From NCBI RefSeq assembly GCF_029952525.1, contig NZ_JASAOF010000001.1:674505-738504 (forward strand): a stretch of 64,000 bases of DNA, read 5' to 3'. This DNA comes from Saccharopolyspora ipomoeae. Its GTDB lineage: Bacteria; Actinomycetota; Actinomycetes; Mycobacteriales; Pseudonocardiaceae. Positions 63,846 through 64,000 of this stretch are shown here, piece by piece; the stretch's first letter is position 1, and the number at the start of each line of letters is the position of its first letter. The notes under the pieces are model-generated. The model made no database searches. It saw only the letters and a list, made by a program, of their open reading frames with translations, and was not told the origin of the DNA. Position numbers and translations under genes: made by a program.

Positions 63846-64000
63846 CAGTTTTCATGAAAACCTCCCGACCCTCGGTGACGTGAGTGGGATGGAGTGGTGA
63901 CAGTTTTCATGAAAACCTCCCCACCCCCGGAGACACGAGCGGGAAGGAGTGGTGACAGTTTTCATGAAAACCTCCCCACCCCCGGAGACACGAGCGGGAA
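63846..64000. repeat. 55-bp tandem repeat array with TTTTCATGAAAA core
   Basis: Units begin CAGTTTTCATGAAAACCTCC at 63846, 63901 and 63956 (period 55). The second and third are identical as far as visible; the first differs in its GC-rich half. The array is cut by the window end. Each unit contains the palindrome GTTTTCATGAAAAC. Same family as the insertion at 14863 and the palindrome at 21756. Confidence 0.85.

Noticed and set aside
63846..64000. CRISPR array
   Set aside because: The 55-bp units are directly contiguous, with no unique spacers between repeats, and no cas gene is seen. It is a simple tandem array.

Overview
The window is a very GC-rich stretch with many GTG starts and dense, mostly monocistronic or short-operon gene layout. 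An SsgB-type sporulation/cell-division regulator, SAM methyltransferases of the Methyltransf_19 (DUF574) type, DUF3040 and PGPGW (TIGR02611-like) membrane proteins, a CGNR regulator and several TetR/GntR/LacI regulators point to a sporulating actinomycete. A Pseudonocardiaceae genus such as Saccharopolyspora is my best guess, by inference only. Most of the window looks like chromosomal accessory territory: catabolic clusters, regulators and secreted enzymes.

Layout. 0-10.7 kb: end of a Rieske oxygenase, DUF3040 protein, MerR regulator, SulP anion transporter, SAM methyltransferase, zinc alcohol dehydrogenase, secreted M28 peptidase, then a TetR regulator divergent from a secreted cutinase closely resembling PET-hydrolysing Thermobifida cutinases, and a sodium:solute symporter with its small partner. 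10.8-23 kb: a GntR-controlled acyl-CoA pair (CoA transferase, HMG-CoA-lyase family), a two-subunit ThDP decarboxylase, and a large minus-strand aromatic cluster (MFS, type I extradiol dioxygenase, MFS, LigI-, LigK-, LigJ- and GalD-like enzymes) that would take 2-pyrone-4,6-dicarboxylate or 4-oxalomesaconate to pyruvate and oxaloacetate. 23-29.6 kb: a signalling block with one intact histidine kinase, two histidine-kinase relatives that have lost the phospho-acceptor His, a NarL-type response regulator, a membrane-anchored Hsp70 with a C-terminal lectin-like domain, and an ECF sigma factor whose upstream region shares a 14-bp motif with the Hsp70 promoter region. 29.8-43.3 kb: cupin, flavin monooxygenase plus orphan sulfonate-type binding protein, HIT protein, secreted hydrolase, glutaminase, SDR, universal stress protein, epoxide hydrolase/CGNR pair, and an HSP90 homologue translationally coupled to a helical repeat-like protein. 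43.4-46.1 kb: TetR, an acyl-CoA dehydrogenase remnant, an AurF-like diiron N-oxygenase, DUF4873 and an integrase fragment. 46.1-52 kb: a LacI-controlled beta-keto/beta-hydroxy acid catabolic cluster (BKACE, 3-hydroxyacyl-CoA dehydrogenase-like, PanE-like, MFS) with two identical 14-bp candidate operators. 52.3-57.8 kb: a GT-C glycosyltransferase pair and a decaying integrated element (truncated methyltransferase, DNA methyltransferase, Xis, frameshifted integrase) abutting the 3' end of tRNA-Val. 57.9-64 kb: tRNA-Gly-Cys-Val, ssgB, tRNA-Val(CAC), DUF1684, two GNATs, VOC protein, proline iminopeptidase and a 55-bp tandem array running off the window.

The most unusual layer is a set of short palindromic repeat families scattered between genes (cores GAAAACCGGGGTTTTC, TTTTCATGAAAA, GGACAGTTTTAGCC, GGATTACGGGAG, GATTTCAACGGAA). 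One copy of the TTTTCATGAAAA family sits in frame inside the ThDP-binding decarboxylase subunit, flanked by 6-bp direct repeats, so that 34 extra codons are translated. Boundaries, motifs and repeats were read by eye; family assignments come from recognised motifs, not from database searches.
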